Below, piece after piece: positions 12,589-25,949 of a stretch of DNA of 64,000 nucleotides. The notes beneath the pieces were generated by a model that worked only from the letters and a program-made list of their open reading frames with translations, ran no database searches and was not told the DNA's origin. Position numbers and translations under genes: made by a program. How positions within the stretch are numbered: the first letter of the stretch is position 1; the number at the start of each line of letters is the position of its first letter. Source of the DNA: Bromus sterilis (Eukaryota > Streptophyta > Magnoliopsida > Poales > Poaceae); assembly GCA_950022295.1 (NCBI GenBank), contig OX465600.1, positions 234,133,782 to 234,197,781 on the forward strand, given 5' to 3'.

Positions 12589-12600
12589 GCTCTGATACCA
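12589..12600 (-). other. primer binding site, initiator Met tRNA
   Basis: On the minus strand, four bases after the 5' LTR, the sequence TGGTATCAGAGC matches the complement of the 3' end of plant initiator methionine tRNA. This fixes the orientation of the element and its 5' LTR. Confidence 0.88.
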
Positions 12601-12604
12601 AGTC

Positions 12605-15600
12605 TGTCGGGACCCGGGGTTAGCGTATTCAAGTCCAGCTAAGACATAGTCATATGGAGAGCCGAGAACCGTACCCACTTGTCTAAGCAGACAAGGCCAA
12701 GCACAGAACGTTCTCGGAAAGCATCGTACGTGAGGGGTATCCCATCCAGGCCGGATGATCAACTGAGATGGGTCCTCATCGTCCGCACACAAGTCTAATG
12801 ATATGGGTGATGAACTCCCATATTCAAAGACAAGTCGCCTCAACCATACTATCGACTATCTCATAACTCTTACATAGACTTACTCCAGCCCGATCACTTA
12901 GTCGGGGTCTAGGGCGGGCTCGATCATACCACAAAGTGTGCACGAGACGGAGTCTCGAACAATCGCATCGCGATGCCCCAAGCTGCGCACATCTAAGGGC
13001 CACTTGGTGTATGAAAGACCGCCAGCCAGATCAAAACTAAGGTCTCGAAAACCCATACAAAGACATGCATGTTATAAACATACACGCAGCACACATGCCT
13101 TGTATGAACAGTAGGTATCATTGCAATTCTCTACAAAGTATACATTTTTATTGATAACTCTTATAGAGTGCAAACAGAGATCACAAACATGTGATCCAAC
13201 ATTACAACACAAGCGGAAGCAAATTATGTCTGAGTACAGACAAGTTTAACAAATGGCTTAAGAAGCCTTATTTAAACACAAGCCCTCCACGAGGGAACCA
13301 GTCGTCTGACTGGGACTAGACTAGCTTGATCTTCAGTCGTCAAGCTCGATGAAGAAGCCACCTTCGGGGTCAGTGGGTTCATCTAAAACATAGATTAAGC
13401 AAACGTGAGTACAAAGTCGTACTCAGCAAGACTTACATAGGAGCTATACTACTCATGCACATGTATCAAGGTAAAGGGAGGTGGGGTTTCACTTGCAGAA
13501 GTGCCAGCTTTGACTTGGCTAATCCTGAACTACGAGTACCAGACTTTGAGGTAAGAAGCGTACACGAGTCCACTACTTTCTCCAATCAATTACACCACTA
13601 TGGTGCCTTCCTCGACTTCCCCACGAGAAAGCACGCCATAGCACTCACACTTATCTTGGTGTGTTTTAGAATTATCCAGTTCAAGTTGTCTAATAATCAA
13701 GCTAAGCTTTCCAAGCAGTCCATAACCGCGGACGCGGCTATTCGAATAGTTTTGTTAACCCTGCAGGGGTGTACCGCTACACACACATGATCATCATTTA
13801 CCGCCTTTGTACTCGACACCATTCAAGGGGTGTCAGCGAGGATGCTCACCACAACTGTTACCTCATAGCCGATCTAGTCCGAGAAAGCCGCCTACTTGGG
13901 TTGGTTACCACTATCGTGAACCCGGCCGGTTTACCGAAGTGGACCCAAGTGATGTGTGCGTGGTGCATAAGCCGGTCTCGGGTGAGCCGTTCTCTCACTT
14001 AGCATCCAGGCCACAGACCTACCAGAACTCCGAACTATTGCGACATATGGACATCGAAAGGGATGAGTTAGTAAGCTGAGAGGGGTCAGTGAGCCCAATG
14101 TGTGGTTGTACTCTTCATCTTGGATCACCACACAAGAACTCGGACTTAGGGCGGTGTTCAACGAGACAACCCACTGTGTACTCCTACACAGCCTCTCATC
14201 GTTCACCTTGTATTAGGGTAGATTCACCAACACTTTTCTACCATCATCATCATGATCACTACCATCCCGACTCACATAACAGTATCATCATGGTATCACT
14301 CTAAGCATGCAATAAGCAGTAACATTTGCAGGGGCCACATGATATCAATCAACTCCTACATTTGCTAGGATTGTGGTTTGCTTACTACTGTGACAAAATG
14401 ATAGGTCATGCAAAGGAATGGGTTCATCTATGCGGTAGAAACGCATCATGGTAAGCATCCTAAACAATGCATAAGCGAGACATGAGAGGGAAGTAGGATT
14501 TTATCGACATGATCAATGGGGGTTTGCTTGCCTTGCTGACGAGGTTCGGGTTCGGGGTCTTCAACGAAGGGGGCAGCCTCCTGCTCCGGTTCCACCTCTA
14601 CTCGACAAACAACAAGCAAAGTAGCAAAGTAAATACAATGCACAATCACATGATGGAAGGTTGGAACTTGATGTAAATGCTTTGATGTGTGAAGCAATTC
14701 CATTTAAATGGAGTATATTGCAAATTGAATTGCAAATTCAAACTCCAATTTGAATTCAAACTTAGTCAAGTTATATGTGACATGGTTTGATCAATTTGAA
14801 TCATCTTTAATTGTGTATGATATGCCTCTGATGTGTGGTTGAAATATAGCATATTTCCATGGTCCAAGGTGCAAAATCATTTGAATTGAATTTGAATAAA
14901 TTCCAAATAAATCAAATGACATATGCTACTGTTCCCATTTTAAAATCAACTCAAACATAGTTGAAAATTGGATTTTTGGATAGCTTATTTTCTCCTGATC
15001 ATTTTTCATATATTATTTGTCCAATTTGGAGTTGATATGAATTTTCTATGAATTTCCAAAGTTTGGGGTATTTTCTGGAATTTTCTGAATTTCTTTAATT
15101 CATTTTAATTTCTGGAAAAGGTTTACTGCGTCAGCATGACCTCATGCAGGCGTCAGGGGGGGCTAACATGTGGGCCAGGGGTGTCAGTGACCCAGGGGGC
15201 TAATCCCTGCTGGTTTAATTAACCAGTGGCTTAATTAAGCCACTCGGCCCACTTGGCAGTGACCTAGGGTCACTTAACCCAGGTGGGGTTAAGTCCCTAA
15301 GCACGACCACGTCGGCGGGGCTGCCGGCGGCTAAACGCCGGCGTCACAGACGCGGCGGCGCTCTGCGTTCTCCCTCTCCTGGCCACCATTCGCTACGCCG
15401 AGACCACAGGGACGTAGCCCATGCGCTCGCACGTCACCTGGTGCACGCGGGTGTCCAAGACGATGACCACAGCGACGGCGGTGACCTCGCCGGCGGCAAC
15501 AGAGACACGGGGAAGAGGCAAACGTCACCACAGTGCTCCAAATCCAACAAGCTTTAGCTCGTTCGATGCGTGAGGTCACGGCGAAGATGACGGACAAAAA

Positions 15601-16688
15601 GACGAGTTCGATGGCGTAACAGGTGGTCGTCGCCATGGCTCCCGGCGGCGAGGAGCTTCGGCCCTCATGGCGGAATGAGCTAGAGGAGTCGAGCGGGGTC
15701 GTGGTTTGAGGGGAAAAGCTCACCAGACGCTGGTGAACACGTTGGAGCAGGCGTCGGAGGCGGGGAAGTTACGGCGGCGGCGAATCGATCAACTCGAGCT
15801 CCGGCGGCCGGCGGCGATCCGATGAACCTAGCGTCACTCCTAGTCCAAATTGGAGCTCCTGCTTTTGCTAGTCGACGAAGACGAGGACGGCAAGAACGTT
15901 GGACATCTTGGGTGCGCTCCTCGGCGTCAATGGCTACGCGGGGGCGCTTCGGTGCTCCGGCGAGTTCTCCTGTCGACGACGAATACGGCGAGGGAGGAGG
16001 GGGATGTGGTTCTGGAGGGAGGGAAAGGGATCGGGACGTCTCCCAGACGTCTCCAGGCGAGGAGATAAGGCTCGGGGCAGGCAGGCAGCTGCCTGTCGTG
16101 CCCACGGCGCTCGCTGGCGAGGTGCTTGCCTGCCTGGAGGGGAAGAAGACCCATGTACCTCCTCCAGGTGGGCTGGGCCGGCTGAGGTGAGTGGGCCTCG
16201 CCCCTGGGCGAGAGGTAAGCTTCTGTTTTCTTTTTCTATTTTTCTTTTCTGTAGTTTGTTTTGTTTAGCTAAATAAAATATCTAAACATTTTATTAAATG
16301 CTGAAAAATTTTATATGGCTTCATAAAAATATAGACTAGCCACTTGTAAAGTTTCAACATTTTTAAAATTCAAATAATTTGAATCTTAACTCAAATAGGG
16401 GTTTTTAATTAATTCCAAGGCGCTGTTTGAATATTTGAAAAATCTATGAGCATGGGGTGGGTCCCACATCACTTGATATGTGATCACACTCATTTATAAG
16501 ACTTTTCAAAATTCTAACATGAATTTTTGGAGAAGATTTTTATCTGGCCTTTTGAATTAATTCATCTTGGGGGGTTCCTTCTCCCATTTTGATTTTGATT
16601 TTGATTTCAAAGATTTCTTTTGAAAATTTTAACATGATGCAAGAGTACTAACTAACCCTAGCACATTACCTAACAGAGGGTTCTGACA
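12605..16688 (-). repeat. 5' LTR of the chromovirus
   Basis: Partner of the LTR at 2545-6613, 15 bp longer overall; the main indel is an expanded T/C-rich tract near 16220-16250. It should hold the promoter for the minus-strand element, but I could not fix a TATA box. ORFs within it are copies of those in the left LTR and are not genes. Confidence 0.95.
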
Positions 16689-17305
16689 CCTTCATACCTT
16701 GCAACTTGATCGCATAGAATGTCAACACCTTTCTTATTAAATGTGCGGTCATAACCCATAGATCCACAGGACCGAAACCTGACTCTTTTGTACATCCCCG
16801 TTCCCAAGGATTATTCCTCGTGCTTGACCCGTGTACCATTCACGACTCACATACCTTGTGATCTTCAGTTCAATATCAGACTCAGTGCTTATTCCTGATG
16901 CCCTGGATCCCTTTTTGTCATCCATCATCGACATCGAATGCATGCCTATCCGCTCGAAACTTCCCATACCTTCTCTCGTTTCTCTCGATGTATTCCCCTG
17001 AGATTAGACTCGGGAGATACGTTGTACCCCATTCCCTTGGTCATCCTTGAATGAACCTTGTACCGATCCGACCCCCCTTAAGTTTTCCCTCAGAGCCTAT
17101 TCGTAAGTACGATGAAGCCCCCTAATGAAGGATGAAGAATCGTCGAGATGCACTGTTGCAGAGAAAGGAAGACATCAACGAGAAGGATCAACTCCTTGAG
17201 AAGGACAACAAGCACCAGAAGAATCATTAGAATACGAAATTGAAACCTTACCCCTTACCCTACTTTTAATTCTCGGGACGAGAATTCTTTGTAGTGGTGG
17301 AGATT
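16689..17305 (+). mobile_element. 3' internal end of element A with polypurine tract
   Basis: Continues element A after the chromovirus insertion. It has no coding domain. It ends with CTCGGGACGAGAATTC and the purine-rich GTAGTGGTGGAGAT just before TGTAACAC at 17306. This layout is typical of the 3' end of plus-oriented plant Gypsy elements, so element A runs on the plus strand. Confidence 0.55.
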
Positions 17306-20300
17306 TGTAACACTCTCAATGTCATGCTACAACAATCCTTTTGTTAAATTCAAAACACTCTGCTTAATCATGCTCTGGTCATCATTCATTCCAATCACAT
17401 TCAAATCCCCCTTGGATGGAATTGAAAAAAAAGTGATAAGTCAACTTCAACCAAAAATGCAAATGATAGCCAAGGTAAAACTTTTCAAAACAACTTATAT
17501 AAAGATGTCCTTAATATAGTAAATAACCTCAAACCCATTGAAACAAATAAAACTAATAATTGGGGAATATTAAATTTCCCTGGAAATGAAAATAAAGGTG
17601 AAAATTATAGTGAAACGAAAAATGGTGCAACCACTTTTATTAAATGCCTGGCCCAACCCACCCCGGCCCTTTTCTCCTACCTCACACTACAGGAGGAGGA
17701 GGCGGGGCCATGGCGATGGACGTGCTGGCGCACATCGTCCACGTCGCCGATTTCCACGCGCTGGCCATCTCGCGACTCTACAGGTGGATAAGGCCACCCC
17801 TCCCTCCCGCTGCTAACCCTAGCCGCCCCGTTCCCATTCCCTTCCTTCCCCTCGTGTTGCCCCTGCTCCTCCCCGACCTCGCCCAAGTCGTCGTGGGCAC
17901 GCGCGTCGTCGTCCACGTGGCCACCGCCGTACCCAACGCTTGAGATCGTGTCCAGGAGCTGCTCCGTCGTCGTCCTCGTTGTCTCAAGTGAAGACTTGAG
18001 CTCGGGACACACTACAAGCTCGCCATCGAGCCTGCGACTCCCGCCACCGCCGCCGGTGTCAACGACGAATTCATCGCCACCGCGATCTCCCCCGAGCCCC
18101 AGCTTGCTCCGTTGACTCTTTGTGAGCTTCCCCTCATACCCCTCTGCCGCTTGTTCCGATTTGTCGATGTTTCGTCACCTGCTCGGGCCGTGGCCGCCAT
18201 GGCCAGGCACGCGCTCACCGCGCCTCTGCCCCGCGCCCAGCACGCTCTGGCCGCCCATGGCCACGCCCTGGGGCACCCCCGCGCGTGCGCGTGCCCACAC
18301 CTGGCCTTGCCCCACCGTGCCCCTGCTCTGGCGTCGTCGTGCTCTCCATGGGCGCGGCCGCCATGGTCACGACAACCACGGCCGCGCCCAACCCATGCAC
18401 GCGCTTGTGCCCTGCGCGTGTGCGCTCCCACGCGAGGGCGCCCTTGCCGCACCCTCTCCAGCGGCCGCTCCGTCTACCGCCCCCTGATGCCGCCGTGCCC
18501 CGGCGCGTTGTCGGTGTGCACTGCGTGTGCACACACGATTATGCCGTGTGTTAAGCCCCCCCCCCAACTCACTGAACATGGGCCTGAGGCTATTAAGATT
18601 AGCCTAATTAACCACTTAAATAAATTGTCCCTCTTTGACTTACTTGTGGGCCATGCCCCTTAATTGAACTGGTGATTAAATTAAACATAATAAACCCACT
18701 GTTAGTGCACTGATCCAATGACATGTGGACCCTAGGCATTTTAATTAAATTATATAACTGATAACTGTCTCTGTCTCAATAAAAGTTGGACCCCACTAGA
18801 ATAATTAGATTTAATTAAATCATTTTATTATCACTGTCTATGACATGTGGGACCCACTGGTCAATAGACCCCACATGTCAGTTGACCAGTCAACCAGTAA
18901 TGTTTTGGATAATGTTATATTTAATAAATAAAATAAATATAGAAATTCTTTTAAATGATTTAAAACTTTAGAAATTTATATCTTTTAATATGTAGCTCCG
19001 ATGGAAAAACTTTATACATGGAAGTTGATCAGAAAAATACAACAAATAAGAATACGCTACCTGTATATCCATCACCTCCTCTAACATACTGAACATGGAA
19101 CTGTCCCCCCTCCGGATCGTCTGTCGATAATCACCCGAAGCTGTAAGTTCATCCCCGGATGAATTCCCGCACCGAGCAATCACCTAGTACTGCATTAGAA
19201 ACATCGTTAACATTGCATATTTCATGTCATGCATATGTTTGCTTTGTAATTACTTTTTCTCTCCCTATTATTCTCCGGTAGACCCCGTGACTGTTGCCGA
19301 CTACACCGTTGTTGAGTATGACTACTTCGCCGATGACTGTACCCCTACCATCGAGCTTCCAGGCAAGCATAGCCATTTTCCTTCCCAGATATCGCCTATC
19401 TTTTCCGTACATTTCTTGCACTATGCATTGTTGTTGCTGCTATCTTTCTTACCTTTCAATTGCATAGTCTGTCATTGTCGCCCCTTGATGTACCTTCCTT
19501 TATCCTATGATGCCTATCAATTATATATTATATTTAGGCGTGAGCCCTGCGCATTGTTAGTCAACTAGGATTAGAGAGCGGGCCGTGATCACTCTGGGGA
19601 GTGAGGGCGGATACAAAAAATATATAACTGCACAGGTACGGTACAATGCAGACACTGCCTAAGGCCCTAGGGTCCTGAACCGCAGCTGACCTTAAAGGTA
19701 AAAGTCGGGCGGCCCAACGGTGCCCGCGAGCGGTATTGTGACGGGAACGACAGGGAGGGTACGGCCGACGTAATGGCGTGCTTGGCCCCTACTCGTATTC
19801 AGCGAGAGTTACCAAACCATGAAAGTTGAGCTCCTCTAGGAGCACACGCGAGATAAGGTAAGGAGACGGTTCACCTTGTTGGTAACCGCAGAGCTTTGAC
19901 GGGACGACAGGGCAGGACTCGACGTACTGGTGGTCCTTGCTGCTGTTCATTGTCTGTTGTGTTACTAGTCGGGCAACGACAGCGGTTGTTCACCAGATAA
20001 TAATAAAATGACTAATTGTTCGGTGGATGACTTGAGAGGTCGCAAACGCCTGTACGCACTACCTACACGTGGGATTACGGTGTGGGACCTCCGCGTCGTA
20101 GTTCGTCCAAAAGCTCTTCAAACGTCAGCAGTGCCGCGGCATGAGTGCCAGGAAGTGGTGTATTCTTTGCTCGCAAGCGGTGGTATTTGTTTTTGCTTCC
20201 CCGGCAAGACTCGCACCGTGAAGGAGCGTGGAAGGGTGAGGGACCTACACCCCTGAGCGCATAGGATTTAGTCCGGCGGATGACCTCTCTGTTGAGCCTA

Positions 20301-20915
20301 GGATGGGTTGCGGCCTGTTGGGTAACTTCGTTGGGGTGTTCCCTAACAAGGTATACGCCACCCTGGAGATCCGAGCGTGCAAGCTGAACATTAGTGCACC
20401 TCTGCAGGGAGTTTAATCTATTCGAATAGCCGTGTCCACGGTAACAGGACGCTTATGCTGAAGTCAGATCGTACTACTACAAACTACTACTATTAAACTG
20501 TTTGTTCCGAGTTTTCTTCCTTGTACGGAGTCGAGGAAGGATTCTCGGAGGCATTGATAATTGTTAACTAATACAACTTACTATTATACAATGCTGCAGC
20601 AACTTCTGCTGCATTTTTAATTTATGCTTTATATGAACTGTTGGCTATTCTCTTTTCATGCTACAAGAATCGTCGGAAGATGCTAGTCTTCAATAGGCCT
20701 AGCTTCTCATCCTTATTCTGATTTTCTACCACTCAGTCCACTATTTATAGCCTCCCCTTTCCATTTGATACAAATGCATAAATGCTTAGTAGCGGACGTA
20801 AGACTCGCGGGTATGCTAGATACTCACCCTTGCTTTACTTCCCCCCTTTGTTCTATATACACGGTTGCTGCAATCAGACGCGAGGCATCCAGGAGAAGGA
20901 GATCCCCGATCCGAC
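17306..20915 (+). repeat. long truncated 3' LTR of element A
   Basis: It begins TGTAACAC directly after a polypurine tract and runs until element B inserts at 20916. It has an AT-rich start, a GC-rich block (about 17640-18550) with overlapping ORFs on both strands, and several copies of a GACATGTGGGACCC-like motif (about 18720-18890). Near 20745 is a TATTTATA promoter-like string. The GC-rich ORFs follow composition and show no domain. The distal end is missing because the far side of element B is also truncated. Confidence 0.55.
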
Positions 20916-22532
20916 TGATATCTCTCCTCGTTGGTTACCCCAAGTGGAAGGTGAGATGTAGGATAGCGGAAAATTTCCCTCGGTGAAGATACCAAGGTTT
21001 GTCTCCATTAGGACTCCGGAGATGATAAGTAGGTGTCAAAGGCGCAATTGACGTGGACCTGCACACAACACAAATAACTTTGCTTCCCAACGAGTACAGA
21101 GAGGTTTTAAATCTCTCCGGCCTTGCTGTTCACAAAGGATCAACGCAACAGATAATAATGATAATGGTAGCAGCTAGAAAGTAAAAGCAGGAAAATAAAT
21201 GAGCGTGTAAATAGTAATGAGAATATGGACCGGGGTCCCGTGATGTTCACTAGTGATGTCTCTCTCCCAAAACACGATAAAACTGCTATGTGAGGTAAAC
21301 AAATTACAGTTGGGCAACTGACAGGATTAAAAACACACCGCAATTCTAACTATGCTACAAAGAATGGACGAGGCTCGAAAGCATGGGCGGTACGACAAAA
21401 TAAGTAGACCAAACTCCAGCTGCATCTACTACTGATTATCCACCTTGAGATATCTATCCAGAACATCTCGCTGGTATTAAGTTGCGAGCCCCAACCAAAG
21501 TGTAAACCCAAAGCAACAGACAACTGCATTAAAAAGCACTTTGCGTAAAGTAAAAAATCCTTGCAACTGCGGTTACAAGCACCGTTGTTTCCCCCCTTGT
21601 GGCAACAGCACATCCCCTAGACTCATGTTTCTATCACTCAAGTGTGTCATCGGGGGGGGGGGGGCATGAACCCACAATCGAGCATAACGTTCCCTCTTGG
21701 AGTCACTACCTACTACTTGGCCAAAGCAATAAACGGCAACTGAGAACATGCAAGAATTACTTAAGAACAAAAATATAAGAGATAAGAACCAAATATATTA
21801 CTCAATCACAATCTAAACATAATCTCATAATCCATCAGATCCCAGCAAACTCAGCATAGCAACAGCAGAAAATTACATATGTGCCTCGATCATGTAGGGC
21901 AGCTCACGAGGTTTAAACCATGAAGAACAAAGAGGGGAGGAGAACATCACATAGCTACTGATCACGGACCCATGGTCCAAGGGAAACTACTCATGGCACA
22001 TCTGGGAAGCGTCCATGGTGGAGGGGAAGTTCCCGGAGGTCAATCCTCCCTCCGGCAGGGTGCCGGGAAGAGGTCTGCTGGCGCTCTAGATCTTGGAAGC
22101 GCGGGGGTGGCGGAACAGAGGCGAGATCGCAAAAAAGGGTTCTGTCCTCGGAGGTTTCGCATCACGGAGAATATATAGGAGAAGGCGGGCAGCCAGGGGG
22201 GCCACCAGGGGTCCAGGCGCCCCCCCCCCCCCCGGCACGTCCAGACCCTAGGCCGCGCCAGGTGGCCACCTGGGTCTCTAGTGGTGGCCCTCTGGCCCCA
22301 CCCAGGTGATTCCGGAAGGTTCCTTCACGCTGATTTTTTATCTAATCTTTTAATATGGGGAAACCTGAAATAGAAAAACAGTAGAAAACAGGAACTGGCA
22401 CTGTGGTGCACTGAGTTAATAAGTTAGTCCAAATATGATCAAAAGTGTATGAAAGTGTATCTAGATCATAGCAATATCACACAAAACATGCATGGAGCAA
22501 GCAGAAATTATAGATACTTTTGGGACGTATCA
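20916..22532 (-). repeat. 3' LTR of element B
   Basis: Bounded by TGATATC and GACGTATCA. Its first about 750 bp repeat at 40301-41068 and, more diverged, at 60426-61467. It carries homopolymer runs (G near 21650, C near 22220) of no clear meaning. ORFs within it are not conserved as genes. Confidence 0.88.
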
Positions 22533-25335
22533 ACATCCCCAAGCTTAATTCCTGCTCGTCCTCGAGTAGGTAAATGATAGCAAGCATAATTTCTAAGGTG
22601 ACATTCTAGCAACCATATAAGAAATTTGAAAAGCAAACCAATCAAGGTATGTGATTCAATTCAAGTCATCACATGCAAGTCTATATTAGCATTGAACGAA
22701 GTAACAAAAGAATATTAGGTGTAAGAGTTCTCGCTGTCGGTGACTCGAATGTCTCAAAATGGTGTTTGCGTGCAAGAAGGGGGATAGGGAATACGAGAAA
22801 ATAAGTATTTTTGTTGATAACTCAATCTACTAAAGTTTCACACTTGGTCTTTTTTGGAATCTTATCTTGACTCGTCCCCAGACCACTAGCCAGGTACAAG
22901 TCAATTTGATCCACTCCTTTTCGATATTTTGAGCACTCATGCAATGGATGAGTGTAAGCACGAAAGTTGACACTTAGGATGGCAAAGAGAGAAGTATGGT
23001 GGAGGAGGAAGACAAAAAGGTGAGAAAGGCTCACATTAATGAGGACAACCATAGGAGAGAGGCCAAATGATAGATATGATGTGAGGAGTAGGGATTGCCA
23101 TGCAACGGATGCATATACGAGCTAAGGTTAGCTCTCCAATGGAACTAGTGGGGGTGCATCAAACTTGCTCGCTCATGAAGACCTAGAGCTCATTTGAGGA
23201 GGCTCATCCCTTGAATATGTAAGCCAAATTCTATAGTGTGAAGTTCCCCACATAGCTATATTCATAAATGATCATCTCTATGGAGTACAAGGATAAGAGG
23301 GAGTACCAGTGTGGATCTTTCAAAAGGATAGTAGTGTTTCCCCTTCCTCTCTTTTTATTTTCTTTTTCTCTCTTTTCTATTTTTTGTATTTTTTTGGTGG
23401 CCTCAATGGCTCTTTCTATTTAACTCTCATTTGTCCTCTTTGGGTTCCTTTATTTTGCTCACTTTGAGATCTTTTCCTCACTTAAGGGCAACAGTCTATT
23501 TTACAAGAGGGTATAGAAGATCTTCACACTTTACAAGGTAGTCAAACATAACAAAGATGTAGCTATCATGATGTATGCAATGTATGGCTCTGACAGTGTA
23601 GCAGGAACATGTATGACATGAAGATCATGTCATGAAGAGGTGGATGTTGCATGGCAATATATCTCGGAAAGGCTATGGAAATGCCTTGATAGGTAGGTAT
23701 GGTGGCTGTTTTGAGGAAAGATATAGGTAGGTTTATGATGAAAGAGCGTATCATGCCAAGGGTTTGGATGCATCGGCAAAGGTGAACGCCAACTCTCGGA
23801 GTGAGAAGAGGGCAATGCATGGTACGGAAGAGGCTAGCAAATATAAGGAGGTGGAAGTGTCAACTTTCAATACTTACATTAGTCCGAAGAACTCATGCAG
23901 TTATTATCGGTAATTCGCAATCTAATGAGAAGGTTCACAAAGAGACAAGTACCCCGATGAGGAGTGTATGGGGGTTTGGTTATCCTTGCGCATCCTCGAC
24001 TCATGGTACGTGAGTGTTCTCTAGTATCCGATCCCTCAAAAGATTAGATATCGATCTAGTAGCTAGAGTTCTCAACTAGTTTTGTAGGTTTTGAAAATAA
24101 ACACGGATTGCCCAAAATACGACACCTATCACTACTAGGCTAGAGCTCTTGACACCAAAAGTTCAAAGATTACTCACAAAAATAACTCAAAACTATTGCA
24201 AGTTACTACTAAAATTAAGTAGCAACCTCAATTACCTACTTTCAAGACAAACCACAACTTAGTGCAACAGCCAACTCTTTTAACAAGATAAACATGAAAA
24301 CTAAAGAGGGTTCTAGCAACAAACTAAACAAAAGCCAAGGCTCTTGCTAAAGACAAACTAAAACTAAAACTAAACATGGCAGTAGCTACGAAAAGATAAA
24401 GAACACACAACAGCAGAAAGATAAGCATGAAAAATCCTATGATGTGTTCTAGATTGGAGTGGAGCGTGTTTATCTCCCACACAAAGTAATTTGGGGTCTA
24501 ACTTGATATGAACAGCAAGCAAAGCTAAATAAAACTAAAAAGTAAACCTAAGAGCGAGACGCTCCAAGCATAGCACATAATGCATGCAGTGATAAAAATA
24601 TAGTGAGACGAAGGACGAACTGATGATTTTTTATGGATAAGGGGATGCACGGGGGCAACCCCAAGCTTAGACGCTTGAGTCTCCTTGAATATATATTGTG
24701 GATGCATGGGCGCATCCCCAAGCTTGAGCGTTTGACACTCACGGGTCTTCTTTCATCTTCTTCGCTCACACACTTGAAAACTCCCTTCATACATAACTCA
24801 TTGTAAACTGATTAGAGAGGTTAGTACCCTATTAAAATAATTTTTCCCTTACTGTAAATAAAGATATTCTTGAAGATCTACTGTTTATCAAGATTGCCAA
24901 AAAGTTTTTGCAAAGAAAAAGCAAGCTTAAGGTTTGCAAAAGCAAGGAAAGACAAAACGTAGCAGAATCTGTGAAAAAACAGAACAGAAGGTAGTAGAGA
25001 ATTTTTTCGGGGTACTTATGCAACTCAAATAAAAAAACTCAGAACATACGAAAGTTTCACAATTGTATAGATCATGTTGTGTAAAAAATAAGCTTAAAAA
25101 GATGAACTGGTGATTTGTTTCGATTTTTTCCGTCAAGAAGACAGAATATGTTTTCTAGACAGCATGTCACAACTTTTTCTTCCCTTATCATAAGAGGCTA
25201 TAGCTTGGCACAAAGCTTGAAAATAAAGATACAATGATATTTCTACAGTAGTAAAAATCATCAAGACCACTAAAAACAGAAGTAAAAAAAATCTTGGGTT
25301 GCCTCCCAACAAGCGCTTTCTTTTACGCCTTTAAG
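22533..25335 (-). mobile_element. non-coding 3' internal region of element B
   Basis: Read on the minus strand this ends in the purine-rich AAGCTTGGGGATGT that borders the 3' LTR. The rest (about 2.8 kb) has only short ORFs without domains and patches of T-rich sequence. Positions about 25297-25345 carry a string (AAGCGCTTTCTTTTACGCC) that recurs in element F at 62617, directly after the gag-like ORF in both elements. Confidence 0.6.
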
Positions 25336-25949
25336 CTAGGCATAAGGCAAAAGATCAAGTTGTATCAATCGAACCATCATCAAGATCATCAAAAAGCTCT
25401 TCAATTGTACAACTAGTCTTAAGAAGTATTTCAAATAAAGGCCTAATGAAGATACTTCTAGGGAGAAAAACAAAAGGAGGAAATCAATTGGAGTTTCATT
25501 TATAAATTTATCAAAAATAGGTATTTCTTCCAAAGTTTTCACGGTTTCAACTTCCTTGGCAATGGGTGGATTATTTTTAGGTCGGGGAACCTTAGGGACA
25601 TAGTTGAACTTATGTTCCCTTCTTGTCGGAGTTTCTACCCTTTTTGGTTTGATTGAGGAGAAAGTAGTTCCTAAAGTGTTAATGATTTCCTCAATCTTAT
25701 CAATCCTAGAGGGATCCATATCATGGGATGTGATGGTCTCCAAAGTTTTAATAATTTTAAGCATGGATCTATCAAGTATATTCAAATTTCCTTGAATCTT
25801 GCGTTCCAACTAATTTATCCTAGTTATACTTGGTATTTATAACTCTATCTTTTCAAGTTTCTTCATAATGTGAGCCAGAGTTATACCTTCTTGTATGCTA
25901 GCAACAGGGAGATTTCCAACAAGATTTTTAATAACATTAAGAGACTCCC
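25336..25949 (-). pseudogene. gag-like ORF of element B, 3' part
   Basis: The distal half of a minus-strand ORF that is cut by the Tat insertion at 25950. The 157-codon open part contains Lys/Glu-rich helix-forming sequence and no zinc knuckle or catalytic motif. On the other side of the insertion (39901-40188) the same frame carries the gag-like start; the CTCCC target duplication fits a simple insertion into a codon pair. A stop lies just upstream of the Met at 25809. No pol follows. Confidence 0.6.

Larger units (their letters stand above)
2545..16688 (-). mobile_element. full-length Gypsy chromovirus (Tekay/Del-like)
   Basis: A 14.1 kb LTR retrotransposon in minus orientation. LTRs at 2545-6613 and 12605-16688 read TGTCGG...CTGACA on the plus strand. 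Flanks are CCGTC and CCTTC, a 5-bp target duplication with one mismatch. Order on the minus strand: 5' LTR (right), tRNA-iMet primer site, extra ORF (12182-11403), gag (from 11072), protease, RT, RNase H, integrase with a chromodomain-like C-terminus, purine-rich tract, 3' LTR (left). The integrase tail (hsKREATWE pattern) and the Met primer site support the Tekay chromovirus clade. Gag and pol share one frame of about 1,490 codons broken by three TAG codons, so this copy cannot make a full polyprotein without readthrough. Confidence 0.93.

Noticed and set aside
17586..18663. Long GC-rich ORFs on both strands (up to 183 codons)
   Set aside because: All frames are open because of GC content; the products are Arg/Pro/Ala-rich without a domain. 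They lie inside an LTR.
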